Assembly: GCA_025462885.1 (NCBI GenBank)
Contig: JAOAPN010000009.1
Location: 62,001 to 126,000 of the forward strand
DNA from: Acidobacteriaceae bacterium
GTDB lineage: Bacteria; Acidobacteriota; Terriglobia; Terriglobales; Acidobacteriaceae
Length of the DNA: 64,000 nucleotides
Direction of reading: 5' to 3'
This document shows positions 56,660-64,000 of the stretch, piece after piece (positions within the stretch are counted from its first letter, which is position 1; each line of letters starts with the position of its first letter). The notes below the pieces were generated by a model, which made no database searches, was not told where the DNA came from, and worked only from the letters and a program-made list of their open reading frames with translations. A program made the position numbers and the translations under genes.

Positions 56660-57205
56660 ATGGCACAGCACGAGCCAATCCGTGGGCGTTCTCCGGCAGG
56701 GAGTTCGGAGATTCCGGACAAACTGTACTTCCGGATCGGCGAGGTCGCGCGCCTCTGCGACATTCCGGCCTACGTCCTGCGCTTCTGGGAGAGCGAATTC
56801 CCCCAGCTCCGACCCAACAAAGGTGGAACCGGCCAGCGCCTCTATCGCCGGAAGGACGTCGAGACCGCTCTGCGGATCAAGGGCCTGCTTTACGACGAGG
56901 GCTACACCATTCCCGGCGCGCGGCAAGCCATCAAAACCGAGATGAAGCAGGGAGCACCGCAACTCGCACTCGGCCTGCCTGCGGACAGTGGCGTCGAGAC
57001 GCAGCACCTCCACAAGCTGCAGACCGAATTGAAAGACCTGCTTACGCTCTTGTCCAAACCTGCAACCGCGCGCGGTGCCGTCCACCCGTTCAGAGCACCC
57101 CGACCGCAGCGGCCCGGCGCAGTACGGCCAATGGCCCCGCAGAGGATCACCGATAGCAAAGACCTCTTTGAACTGCTATCGACCGTGACGCCAAGAGAAG
57201 ACTGA
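56660..57205 (+). CDS. MerR-family transcriptional regulator
   Basis: About 181 residues from the ATG of [11 protein letters not shown] (an upstream frame start adds 32 unlikely residues). The MerR wHTH is at about 23-92: [52 protein letters not shown] and [14 protein letters not shown], as in MerR/MlrA-like proteins. The C-terminal region is a helical linker ([17 protein letters not shown]) and basic tail with no metal-binding Cys. Effector unknown. Confidence 0.85.
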   Translation: MAQHEPIRGRSPAGSSEIPDKLYFRIGEVARLCDIPAYVLRFWESEFPQLRPNKGGTGQRLYRRKDVETALRIKGLLYDEGYTIPGARQAIKTEMKQGAPQLALGLPADSGVETQHLHKLQTELKDLLTLLSKPATARGAVHPFRAPRPQRPGAVRPMAPQRITDSKDLFELLSTVTPRED

Positions 57206-57264
57206 GCGCCATAATCTTTTCGAATACGCTACCCTCCTGCTAGCCCGAAGCATCCTAAAGAAAT

Positions 57265-57678
57265 ATGAGCTCCTCGCAACGCCCCAGTTCGCAGAAGCGC
57301 CGTTCGCTGCGTCTGCACATGTCCCATAGCGGATCGCGCACCAGAGTTTCAAACCCCAGCAGTGGAATTCCTATCCAATGCGAGCGATGTCCGACCCAGG
57401 CCTTCTGCCGGAGCACCCTGCGCGCCGAAGACCTGAGGCATCTGCTGGTGATGCGCTATCCGGTGCGATGCCTGCGCTGCGGCCAGCGGCAGATGGTGAG
57501 CTTTACGGTCGCGGGGATCTCCGTGCCGTCGCACATCAAGCAACGCCGGGTACGGAACACATTGGAGCTGGACTCGCAATGGACAGGGCCAGTTAAGGAG
57601 TCGCTTCGTCCCAAACCGCGGAAGAGCGCGGCTTCGGAGGCAGTAGGTTCTTCGGAGACAGGCTCCGGCTCTGCCTAG
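57265..57678 (+). CDS. Small CxxC-containing hypothetical protein
   Basis: A 137-residue basic protein with Cys pairs (CERCPTQAFC and CLRCGQRQ), a putative zinc ribbon at about residues 39-75. Ends are Ser/Arg/Lys-rich and probably disordered. Its TAG stop overlaps the convergent murJ stop in a shared CTAG. It follows the MerR-like gene by 59 bp. Confidence 0.6.
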   Translation: MSSSQRPSSQKRRSLRLHMSHSGSRTRVSNPSSGIPIQCERCPTQAFCRSTLRAEDLRHLLVMRYPVRCLRCGQRQMVSFTVAGISVPSHIKQRRVRNTLELDSQWTGPVKESLRPKPRKSAASEAVGSSETGSGSA

Positions 57679-59276
57679 CTTTTTCGTCGCAGGAGTTGAC
57701 GCGGAAGCTTCGAACCGGTGCCCACCAGAACCGCTGCACACAGTGCTGCCCACACCACCGTCCCCACGGCGATGGCGATAAAGTCCGAGCGATGGCCGCG
57801 GCCGCGCGGCAGGTTCATCCAGCGAACACACCACGCTGTGCCTGCAAAGCTCACGCATGCAGCCAGCAGCGACCGGCCCAGCTCTCCAAGCTCCAGCCCC
57901 GCAAGGCTGACCAGGCGGTTGCGATGTAGCAGTACGGCCAGCGTCACCGTGCTCAGCACCATGCCCACGTCCGAAGCCACGGCCAGCCCTGAGACGCCCA
58001 TCTGGTGGAAGAGCACCGCGTAGACCGGAATCGAGATCAGCGTCACGCCCCATCCCGCGATTGCCGGGGTCAGCGTATTTCCCGCTGCATAGAAGCTGCG
58101 TGAGTAGATCGCCTGGGCCGACCAGGCGGCGATCGACACAGCGAAGATCGTAAAGTACTGCGAGGTCTCGACCGCATCCGAGAGCTTGAACGACCCGCCC
58201 CGGAACAGATCGATGATCGGGAACGACAGCGCTACCATCCACGCACCCGCAAGCAGCGCCGTCGCGAGCACGCGTGACACCGAACGGTTTACCGCCCCAG
58301 AAAAGTCCGTCATGCGTCCCTGCGCGAAGAGAGCCGAGAAGAAGGGCAGGGAAGCCGCGCCTGCAGCTTGCCCGAGGATCGACATGGGCGCGTTGAAGAG
58401 ATTCTTCGCCACGTTCAGCCGCGAGATTCCGCCTTCGACGGAAGAGGCGTAGTAGCTTGAGATCCACTTGTCCGCGAAGGTCAACGATACACCGATCATC
58501 AACGGCAGCGTGAGGCGTAACCACTCCAGAAACGCCGGATGACGGAGGTCGAAGACAGGCACATACTTCAGTCCGTTGCGGAACGCTCCGTACGCCGTGA
58601 ATCCGGCGGGACCGACGATAATGCCAGCCATGACGCCGATGCCGAGCGAGTAGATCCCGAACCGGTTCGACAGAAACACTGCGCCGAAGATGATTCCGAG
58701 GTTGTAGATCAGCGGCGTTACGGCCTGGTAGAGGAAGATTTTTCGCACCAGCAACCGCGACCCGAGGACTCCGCCGATGAAGAAGAAGAGCGGTCCGGGC
58801 AGAATGATCCGGGTGAGGCGCGTACACACCAGTGCGCTTTCGGGCGTGAATTTCGGAAACGCGATCCGCGTGTAGAGTGGAGCGAAGATCTCGGCCAGCA
58901 GAATGGCAACGGTCAGGACGACCATCATCGCGTTAAGCACGATGGAGAGCGCACGGTCGCCGCCTTCTTCGTCTCCGGCCTGCTTGTAGCGATTCAGGAT
59001 CGACATCAGGGAGATCGAAGCGACTCCGCCGACGAGGAAGTAGCCCAGCATATCCGGCAACTGGAAGGCTGCGTTATAAGCGTCGGTCGCCTGTCCGGCG
59101 CCGAAGATCTTGTTGATGAACTTCGTTCGCACCAGCCCAAGCACGCCTGAGAGAAACGTCGAGGCCATGATCAGCAGCGTCGCTGAGAAGGCCGTATGCG
59201 TATGCGAGAGGCGCAGCCATCCAAAGCGCCCGGCTCTGACGGTCGCAGCTTCGATCGAATTGTCCGGTGTACTCAA
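57675..59276 (-). CDS. murJ: Lipid II flippase MurJ
   Basis: A 533-residue MOP-superfamily membrane protein with about 14 helices, N-terminal TLLIMASTFLSGVLGLVRTKFI, QATDAYNAAFQLPDMLGYFLVGG and SRLNVAKNLFNAPMSILGQAAGAASLPFFS. It moves lipid-linked peptidoglycan precursors across the inner membrane. The conserved Arg in VLGLVRTKF and Arg/Lys in DKWISSYYA are present. Confidence 0.92.
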   Translation of the reverse strand: MSTPDNSIEAATVRAGRFGWLRLSHTHTAFSATLLIMASTFLSGVLGLVRTKFINKIFGAGQATDAYNAAFQLPDMLGYFLVGGVASISLMSILNRYKQAGDEEGGDRALSIVLNAMMVVLTVAILLAEIFAPLYTRIAFPKFTPESALVCTRLTRIILPGPLFFFIGGVLGSRLLVRKIFLYQAVTPLIYNLGIIFGAVFLSNRFGIYSLGIGVMAGIIVGPAGFTAYGAFRNGLKYVPVFDLRHPAFLEWLRLTLPLMIGVSLTFADKWISSYYASSVEGGISRLNVAKNLFNAPMSILGQAAGAASLPFFSALFAQGRMTDFSGAVNRSVSRVLATALLAGAWMVALSFPIIDLFRGGSFKLSDAVETSQYFTIFAVSIAAWSAQAIYSRSFYAAGNTLTPAIAGWGVTLISIPVYAVLFHQMGVSGLAVASDVGMVLSTVTLAVLLHRNRLVSLAGLELGELGRSLLAACVSFAGTAWCVRWMNLPRGRGHRSDFIAIAVGTVVWAALCAAVLVGTGSKLPRQLLRRKS

Positions 59277-59359
59277 AGTGTCGTAGGGATCCTGCGAACG
59301 GATGACCGACTGACCGACGCAGGATCGATTCTATCGAGCCTTACGCTGGGCGGACCTCT

Positions 59360-59575
59360 TTACTTCGCGTCTTCGTACTCTTCGTTCCATGCGGTCTGGA
59401 TGGCTTCAAGAAGGCCTTCGTTGGATTTCGCGGGGTCGCCGATGAAGCCGTCGAGGCTTGTGACGTACTTGTGGAGGTCCGTGAAGCGCACGGTGTACGG
59501 TTCGGTGTCAGGGTATTTTTCCTGAAGCTGGATGCCGATCTCTTCAGTGTCGGTCCAATCGATTTCGCGGGGCAT
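59360..59575 (-). CDS. iscX: Fe-S cluster assembly protein IscX
   Basis: A 71-residue acidic protein with the IscX pattern: IDWTDTEEIGIQLQEKYPDTEPYTVRFTDLHKYV and SNEGLLEAIQTAWNEE. In E. coli it is the last gene of the isc operon, adjusting IscS activity and iron delivery. Here it stands 1.6 kb from fdx and hscA, separated by an opposing gene. Confidence 0.9.
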   Translation of the reverse strand: MPREIDWTDTEEIGIQLQEKYPDTEPYTVRFTDLHKYVTSLDGFIGDPAKSNEGLLEAIQTAWNEEYEDAK

Positions 59576-59940
59576 GGTAGATCCTCTCGTTCAGTCTACT
59601 TGGTGCTGAAGGGGGGCACCCCCCTGGGGTTACCTTTGCATAAGTCTATTTGATGTAACGACTTGCGGTGAGCGTGAGCCGCTAAATTCGTGCAAGTAAA
59701 AGGGTTACGGGTAAATTCGTGCAGCAGCTCAACTTAGGGCGCATTCCTTTGTTTTTCAACAATATGCGTGCGCTAAGAAAGCCCAACCTCGTGGCTGAGC
59801 TTCTTTTTTCCTCTACTTCCAATTGTACGAAATCGACCAAAACTAAAATGCCACTTTTCTCATGTTTATTTTTCACCTCCTAAGTGTTGAGGTGCTTTCA
59901 GTTCCACTTTTTGAAGAGGAAGATTTTTAAGTTCTAGGGC
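59576..59940. other. 365-bp AT-richer region between iscX and the nuclease-like gene
   Basis: Contains a G6/C6 hairpin at 59610-59625 (ggggggcacccccc) and two near-identical short repeats (aaattcgtgca) near 59685 and 59711. The AT content is higher than the surroundings. A frame of 64 codons on the minus strand (59682-59876) has a GTG inside a perfect Shine-Dalgarno, so it is not a convincing gene. Confidence 0.45.
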
Positions 59941-60927
59941 TTGACAGTATTTCGAGGTAGCTCTGATTCAGATCGTTCGGAAGAAACTCTGAGCTGGCGG
60001 ATTTTTAGGCGTCGCGCGCTTCAATTTCTTCGGCGGACACACCCACAGGGGAATCTGCAAGGATGGGTGGGAGGATTCGGCGAGATGTTGCAGGCGTATA
60101 GCGCGTCGATGTTGCGGAGGGAGTTGAGCGAGCGGGGTAAGCGGCTTGCTCGCAGCGAAGGGCTGCTGCATGAGCTTTCGCCGGGTGGGAGTCCGGTGGT
60201 GATGTTTGGAAGGGATGAGACGGGGCGGCATGGGAACTTTCATGCGGCTTCCTACGAACGGATCTGCGCGACGCCGGAGTGGTCGCGACGTTTGCTGAAG
60301 GTTCACACGGCCTCCCGACGCGTGAGAGCGCTGGCGGATTGGCGGTGGATGGAGCTGGATTCAGTGAACAGTTCGGATGCGCTGCTGATGAATGTGTTTT
60401 GCCATCCGGGAGTGGTGTCGGAGGATGGGTTGTCGGCTGACGTGGCCCGTCTGCTGGGGGTGGATGGAGGGAGTCAGCCGTGCTTCGGGTTGCATCCGGG
60501 GGTTCCGTTGAAGAGCGGGAGGGTGGATAGAACGGAGATCGATATGCAGCTTGCGGATCTGTATGTGGAGGCAAAGCTGACGGAGACAGGGTTTCAGCAG
60601 TGCGGGCCGAAGCTGCTGGAGCGGTACCGGGATTATGAAGCGGTATTCGACGTCAGCCGGTTGCCCTGGACGCCGGTAGGGATGGTGCAGGGGTACCAAC
60701 TGATCCGGAATGTGCTGGCGGCGTATGCGGGGGAGGCCGCGTTCTGCGTACTGTGCGATGCGCGCCGGAAGGATCTGGTGGAGATGTGGTATTCGGTGAT
60801 GGCGGCAGTGCAGGTGCCGGGGTTTCGGTGGAGATTGAAGCTGCTGACATGGCAGGAATTGGCGGGGAGTTTGCCGGGGGATTTGCAGGAGTTTCTGGAG
60901 GTGAAGTACGGGATTGTGGCGGGGTGA
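59941..60927 (+). CDS. Putative PD-(D/E)XK nuclease-like protein (PGN_0703-type)
   Basis: A protein of up to 328 residues if a TTG at 59941 is the start; an internal ATG near residue 48 is an alternative. RTEIDMQLADLYVEAKLTE shows the E...D...E-x-K spacing of the PD-(D/E)XK core, and FCVLCDARRKDLVEMWYSVMAAVQ with LLTWQELAGSLP resembles the PGN_0703 putative restriction endonuclease family. It is not flanked by a methylase. It sits inside the iscX-fdx gap on the opposite strand. Confidence 0.55.
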   Translation: MTVFRGSSDSDRSEETLSWRIFRRRALQFLRRTHPQGNLQGWVGGFGEMLQAYSASMLRRELSERGKRLARSEGLLHELSPGGSPVVMFGRDETGRHGNFHAASYERICATPEWSRRLLKVHTASRRVRALADWRWMELDSVNSSDALLMNVFCHPGVVSEDGLSADVARLLGVDGGSQPCFGLHPGVPLKSGRVDRTEIDMQLADLYVEAKLTETGFQQCGPKLLERYRDYEAVFDVSRLPWTPVGMVQGYQLIRNVLAAYAGEAAFCVLCDARRKDLVEMWYSVMAAVQVPGFRWRLKLLTWQELAGSLPGDLQEFLEVKYGIVAG

Positions 60928-61168
60928 GGGGGCAGGGTGGGAACGAACGGTCGCGCTTTACGCGATCCCCACCCGATAGATTGGAATGAATACAACAGCG
61001 ATTGCAAAACGAAGCGTGTGTGACCGACGGGCCGCTTCCAGTGGGGAAATACGGGCGTCCTGACGGATGCCGCGATGTGAAATGGTCCGCCTCCATTGAC
61101 AAAATACAGGGGTCCTTCGCTTCGCTCAGGATGACGGGCGAAGCGAAGAGTGTTTTGTGCGGTGGGAC
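60928..61168. other. Intergenic region between nuclease-like gene and fdx
   Basis: No gene seen. Around 61108-61140 there is a stretch (ccttcgcttcgctcaggatg) of the REP-like type often scattered in Acidobacterial genomes; part of it (cctcaggatgac) recurs at 61687-61698 in the fdx-hscA gap. Confidence 0.4.
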
Positions 61169-61603
61169 TTAGGCGCCGGGGCCGTGGGAGGGCTTGCCTT
61201 CTTGCACGTAGTTGCGGTTCCACTTGGGGATTTCGACGATGTAGGTGCCGGGTTTTTCGATGACGGCCTGGCAGCCGAGGCGGGAGTTGAGCTGGATGTC
61301 GGCGGCGGTCTCCATACGGTCGAGTTCGAGGTCTTCGGGTTCGCTGAGGCCGGCTGCTCCGTCCTTGATGTGGAGGTGGCAGGTGGTGCAGGCGCAGACG
61401 CCTCCGCAGGCGTGGTCGAGGAAGATGTTGTAATTTTCGGCGACGTCGAGGAAGCTCATCGGGAGGCCGTGGCCCTCATAGGGCAGCTCATCGAAGGGGA
61501 ACTCGACGGTGCGGCCCTCGGGGAGAAAGGTGACGCGGACCATGCCTTCGGCGGCTGGCTTGGTGAGGTCTACGGGCGTTTCGGTCTTTTGAGTCTCGGT
61601 CAT
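61169..61603 (-). CDS. fdx: [2Fe-2S] ferredoxin (Isc-type)
   Basis: A 144-residue adrenodoxin-type ferredoxin. Cluster ligands are in HACGGVCACTTCH (C-x5-C-x2-C) and a distant RLGCQ. An N-terminal Thr/Pro/Glu extension of about 20 residues is longer than in E. coli Fdx. It donates electrons in Fe-S assembly. It lies 136 bp downstream of hscA on the same strand. Confidence 0.93.
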   Translation of the reverse strand: MTETQKTETPVDLTKPAAEGMVRVTFLPEGRTVEFPFDELPYEGHGLPMSFLDVAENYNIFLDHACGGVCACTTCHLHIKDGAAGLSEPEDLELDRMETAADIQLNSRLGCQAVIEKPGTYIVEIPKWNRNYVQEGKPSHGPGA

Positions 61604-61739
61604 AGGGTCTGGTTCGATTTTATCTGGTTATGGGGATCGCGGGGCTTGTTCCGTTTGAGCTCGGAGGGGACGAGGCAGCAACGTCGCCTCAGGATGACAA
61701 TTTCATGTGGAACAGCTTGGCTGTAAGAGCTTGCTTGCG

Positions 61740-63752
61740 CTACCCCTTCGATTCCGTTCCTGCGGGCAGGGCTTCGGGCTTGGCTTCTGTGGGCCCGCCG
61801 GAGTCGATGTCGGCTTTGGCGAAGGGGTGGGGGGCGGTGGGGCCTTGACCGAGGTCTTCGCCGGCGGACTGCATGGTCTTGCCCTGCAGGGCTCCGGAGA
61901 CGGCGGTGTCCATCATGAGTTCGGCGAAACGGCGGGTGGCCTTGTCGAGACGGTCGATGCCCTGGCGGATGATGCGGTAGTCGCCGCCCTGGACGGAGGC
62001 CTTGAGTTCGGTGACGCAGGCTGCGATCTTTTCGATCTCGTCGGAGGAGAGCTGCTGCCATGCGGGGGTGGTCTTGCCTTTTTCTACGGCGGTGAGGATG
62101 GTGTGGGCCTCGTTCTTCGCTTCGATGACCTGGCGCTGTTCGATGTCCTCTTCGGCGTTATCGAAGGAGGCGAGGATCATGGTTTCGACCTGCTCATCGG
62201 TGAGGCCGTAGGTGGGTTTCACTTCGACCTCGGCCTGCTGGCCGCTGCGCTGCTCGCGGGCGGAGACGTGGAGGATGCCGTTGGCGTCGATGAGGAACTT
62301 GACCTCGATGCGCGGCAGCCCCGCCATCATGGGCGGAATGCCCTTGAGATCGAAGCGGGCGAGGGACCTGCAGTCCTTGGCGAGTTCGCGTTCGCCCTGG
62401 ACGACGTGGATGGCTACGTTGGTCTGTCCGTCGACGCCGGTGGTGAAGTGCTCGGTGGCGCTGGCGGGGATGGTGGAGTTGCGCTGGATGATCTTGGCGA
62501 CGACTCCGCCGAGAGCCTCGATGCCCAGGGAGAGGGGTGTGACGTCGAGAAGGAGGAGGTCGTCGAGCGCGGCGCTGGAGGTGCCGGAGAGGATCTGGGC
62601 CTGGACGGCGGCGCCGAGGGCTACGACTTCGTCGGGGTTGAGTTCGGTGTGGGGTTTCTTGCCGCGTGCGGAGAGCTGGAAGACCTCGTCGACCAGCGTG
62701 CGAACGGCGGGGATGCGGGTGGACCCGCCGACGAGGACGACCTCGTCGATCTGGGAGGGGTCGAGGTTCGCGTCCTTGAGGGCCTGGCGGCAGGGCGCGG
62801 CGGTGCGGGCGATGACGGGAGCGGCGATCTGCTCCAAATGTGTGCGGGTGATGTCGCGAAGGTACATCTTTCCATCCGGAAGCCTCACATTCAAGGTGGC
62901 GGCTTCGAGGGTGGAGAGGCGGATCTTGGCTTCGATGACGGCTTTGCGGAGGGCCTGGATGGTCTCGGCGCTGGCGCGGGCGGTGGCAGCGGTGTCGGCA
63001 CCGAGGTCGCCGGCGATGTCGTCGAGGGCGATGGCGATGAGGACGTTGTCGATATCGTCGCCGCCGAGGTGGGTGTCGCCGCCGGTGGAGATGACTTCGA
63101 AGATGCCTTCGTGGAGCTTGAGGATGGAGATGTCGAAGGTGCCGCCGCCGAAGTCGTAGACGGCAATGAGTCCGTCTTTCTGCTTGTCGAGGCCGTAAGC
63201 GAGGGCAGCGGCGGTGGGCTCGTTGACGAGGCGCAGGACTTCGAGGCCGGCGATTCTTCCGGCGTCCTTGGTGGCTTGGCGCTGGGCGTCGTTGAAGTAG
63301 GCGGGGACGGTGATGACTGCCTTACTGACGGGAGCGCCGAAGAAGCGCTCGGCGTTCTTCTTGAGCTGCTGGAGGATATAGGCGGAGATCTCCGGCGGGG
63401 TAAGGAGGAGGCCGCCGACGTTGAGCTTGAGGACCTGGCCGGGCTCAAGGCCGGGCGCGAGCTTGAAGGGAAAGAGCTTGAGCTCTTCCTGAACGTCGGT
63501 GATATCGCGTCCCATCAGGCGTTTAGCGGAATACACGGCGTTCGCGGAGTCGGAGAGGAGGGTGGTTCGGGCGGCGTTGCCGACGGAGAAGCCGGCGTTT
63601 ACACCTTCACCGTCCTGGTTGAAGGCTACGACGGAGGGGACGAGGCGTTCGCCGTCCTCGCCGGGGATGACGACGGGGGTGTCGCCTTCCATGTATGCGA
63701 CGAGGGAGTTGGTGGTGCCGAGGTCGATGCCTACTACGCGCTCTTCTGCCAT
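61740..63752 (-). CDS. hscA: Fe-S assembly Hsp70 chaperone HscA
   Basis: A 670-residue Hsp70. [33 protein letters not shown] and [14 protein letters not shown] form the nucleotide-binding domain, followed by a substrate-binding domain ([18 protein letters not shown]). In place of a DnaK-like EEVD end it finishes in a Pro/Glu-rich tail. DnaK cannot be formally excluded, but fdx beside it supports HscA. hscB and iscU are not adjacent; the upstream neighbour is the divergent gene at 63957. Confidence 0.88.
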   Translation of the reverse strand: MAEERVVGIDLGTTNSLVAYMEGDTPVVIPGEDGERLVPSVVAFNQDGEGVNAGFSVGNAARTTLLSDSANAVYSAKRLMGRDITDVQEELKLFPFKLAPGLEPGQVLKLNVGGLLLTPPEISAYILQQLKKNAERFFGAPVSKAVITVPAYFNDAQRQATKDAGRIAGLEVLRLVNEPTAAALAYGLDKQKDGLIAVYDFGGGTFDISILKLHEGIFEVISTGGDTHLGGDDIDNVLIAIALDDIAGDLGADTAATARASAETIQALRKAVIEAKIRLSTLEAATLNVRLPDGKMYLRDITRTHLEQIAAPVIARTAAPCRQALKDANLDPSQIDEVVLVGGSTRIPAVRTLVDEVFQLSARGKKPHTELNPDEVVALGAAVQAQILSGTSSAALDDLLLLDVTPLSLGIEALGGVVAKIIQRNSTIPASATEHFTTGVDGQTNVAIHVVQGERELAKDCRSLARFDLKGIPPMMAGLPRIEVKFLIDANGILHVSAREQRSGQQAEVEVKPTYGLTDEQVETMILASFDNAEEDIEQRQVIEAKNEAHTILTAVEKGKTTPAWQQLSSDEIEKIAACVTELKASVQGGDYRIIRQGIDRLDKATRRFAELMMDTAVSGALQGKTMQSAGEDLGQGPTAPHPFAKADIDSGGPTEAKPEALPAGTESKG

Positions 63753-63888
63753 TCGCTTTGGATTTCCTTAGTGGGCGCTGCGTTGAGTGGTGTCGGACGC
63801 GGCTGCCAGTGTCTCTTCTATTGTCCTACATGCGTAGGCTTCCCTATTTAGATGCGGGCGGGCGGGGAAGGAATTATCGGGAGTTTGG

Positions 63889-63917
63889 CTGACATTTGGT
63901 GCGGGGAGCGCGATACT
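63889..63917 (+). promoter_or_regulatory. Candidate promoter for the right-edge gene
   Basis: CTGACA (63889-63894), a 17-bp spacer and GATACT (63912-63917) lie 40 bp before the ATG at 63957. Confidence 0.4.
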
Positions 63918-63956
63918 GTTGCGGGCTATAACGTTTCGGACCAAGGAGGGTTTGCC

Positions 63957-64000
63957 ATGGGATATGCGAAAGAGTGCCGCTCAACCGTAATTCCTGCAAT
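63957..64000 (+). CDS. Partial gene, possibly VOC/glyoxalase family
   Basis: ATG 7 nt after AAGGAGG, giving MGYAKECRSTVIPA before the window ends. The S-T-V-I-P-A pattern after a short N-terminus recalls VOC-family (glyoxalase/PhnB-like) proteins, but 14 residues are too few to be sure. Confidence 0.4.
   Translation, partial: MGYAKECRSTVIPA

Noticed and set aside
59682..59876. Possible 64-residue gene on the minus strand
   Set aside because: The candidate GTG lies inside the Shine-Dalgarno itself, composition is AT-rich and no domain is visible.
61707..63851. A 714-codon plus-strand frame opposite hscA
   Set aside because: Shadow of hscA, Gly/Asp/Val-rich, no domain.

Overview
The window looks like chromosomal DNA of an Acidobacteriota species, most probably family Acidobacteriaceae (Granulicella/Terriglobus/Edaphobacter type). 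The grounds are GC-rich coding with strong third-position bias, two very large Oar-like TonB-dependent receptors with an N-terminal carboxypeptidase-regulatory-like domain, two DUF1080 (3-keto-disaccharide hydrolase-like) secreted proteins, beta-propeller amidohydrolases and many exported hypotheticals. This rests on family content, not on a database search. No rRNA, tRNA, CRISPR array, integrase or intact transposase was seen.

Layout. 1-3548: an RND efflux pump and the start of its membrane-fusion partner, divergent from a LysR regulator. 4548-6273: a translationally coupled trio of ECF sigma factor, zinc-type anti-sigma factor and Spy-like periplasmic protein, followed by a convergent second LysR gene. 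7814-13962: an Oar-like receptor and a propeller-amidohydrolase. 14109-19334: a zinc-ribbon membrane protein, pyrR-pyrB-pyrC and a second secreted amidohydrolase. 19367-22380: a GDSL hydrolase and an esterase/SMP-30 fusion. 22677-25427: a small cytochrome c, kbl and a lipoprotein. 25533-27775: a tonB-like gene, a small Ser-Glu-repeat membrane protein and miaA. 27937-33649: mogA, a VTT/DedA protein, membrane proteins and hypotheticals, one of low GC, and the first DUF1080 protein. 33677-39114: ligA tail-to-tail with a second Oar-like receptor. 39691-45074: a Tat-exported aminotransferase, a TsdA-like dihaem cytochrome with an exported DsrE-like protein and a VanZ-like protein, the second DUF1080 protein, a 37-residue membrane peptide and an SDR oxidoreductase. 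45260-48872: a diguanylate-cyclase-like protein, a composite inverted-repeat element and yceD-rpmF-plsX. 48935-57205: a degenerate receiver protein, a HipA-like kinase with DUF3037, an RcnB-like protein, thiE, sthA, a ROK protein, mutM, a second copy of the repeat element, a lipoprotein and a MerR regulator. 57265-64000: a CxxC protein tail-to-tail with murJ, then iscX, fdx and hscA with a PD-(D/E)XK-like gene between iscX and fdx, and a partial VOC-like gene.

Functionally most of the window is housekeeping (pyrimidine synthesis, DNA ligation and repair, tRNA modification, Fe-S assembly, lipid and cell-wall precursors) mixed with envelope and scavenging functions: TonB uptake, secreted hydrolases, efflux, periplasmic redox proteins and an envelope-sensing sigma system. 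The least ordinary items are the nested inverted-repeat element and its shorter relative, an in-frame palindromic insertion in ligA, a palindrome inside the anti-sigma gene, a hexamer repeat in a small operon gene, the HipA-like/DUF3037 pair, the exported sulfur pair, the Tat-exported aminotransferase and several proteins with altered signature residues.
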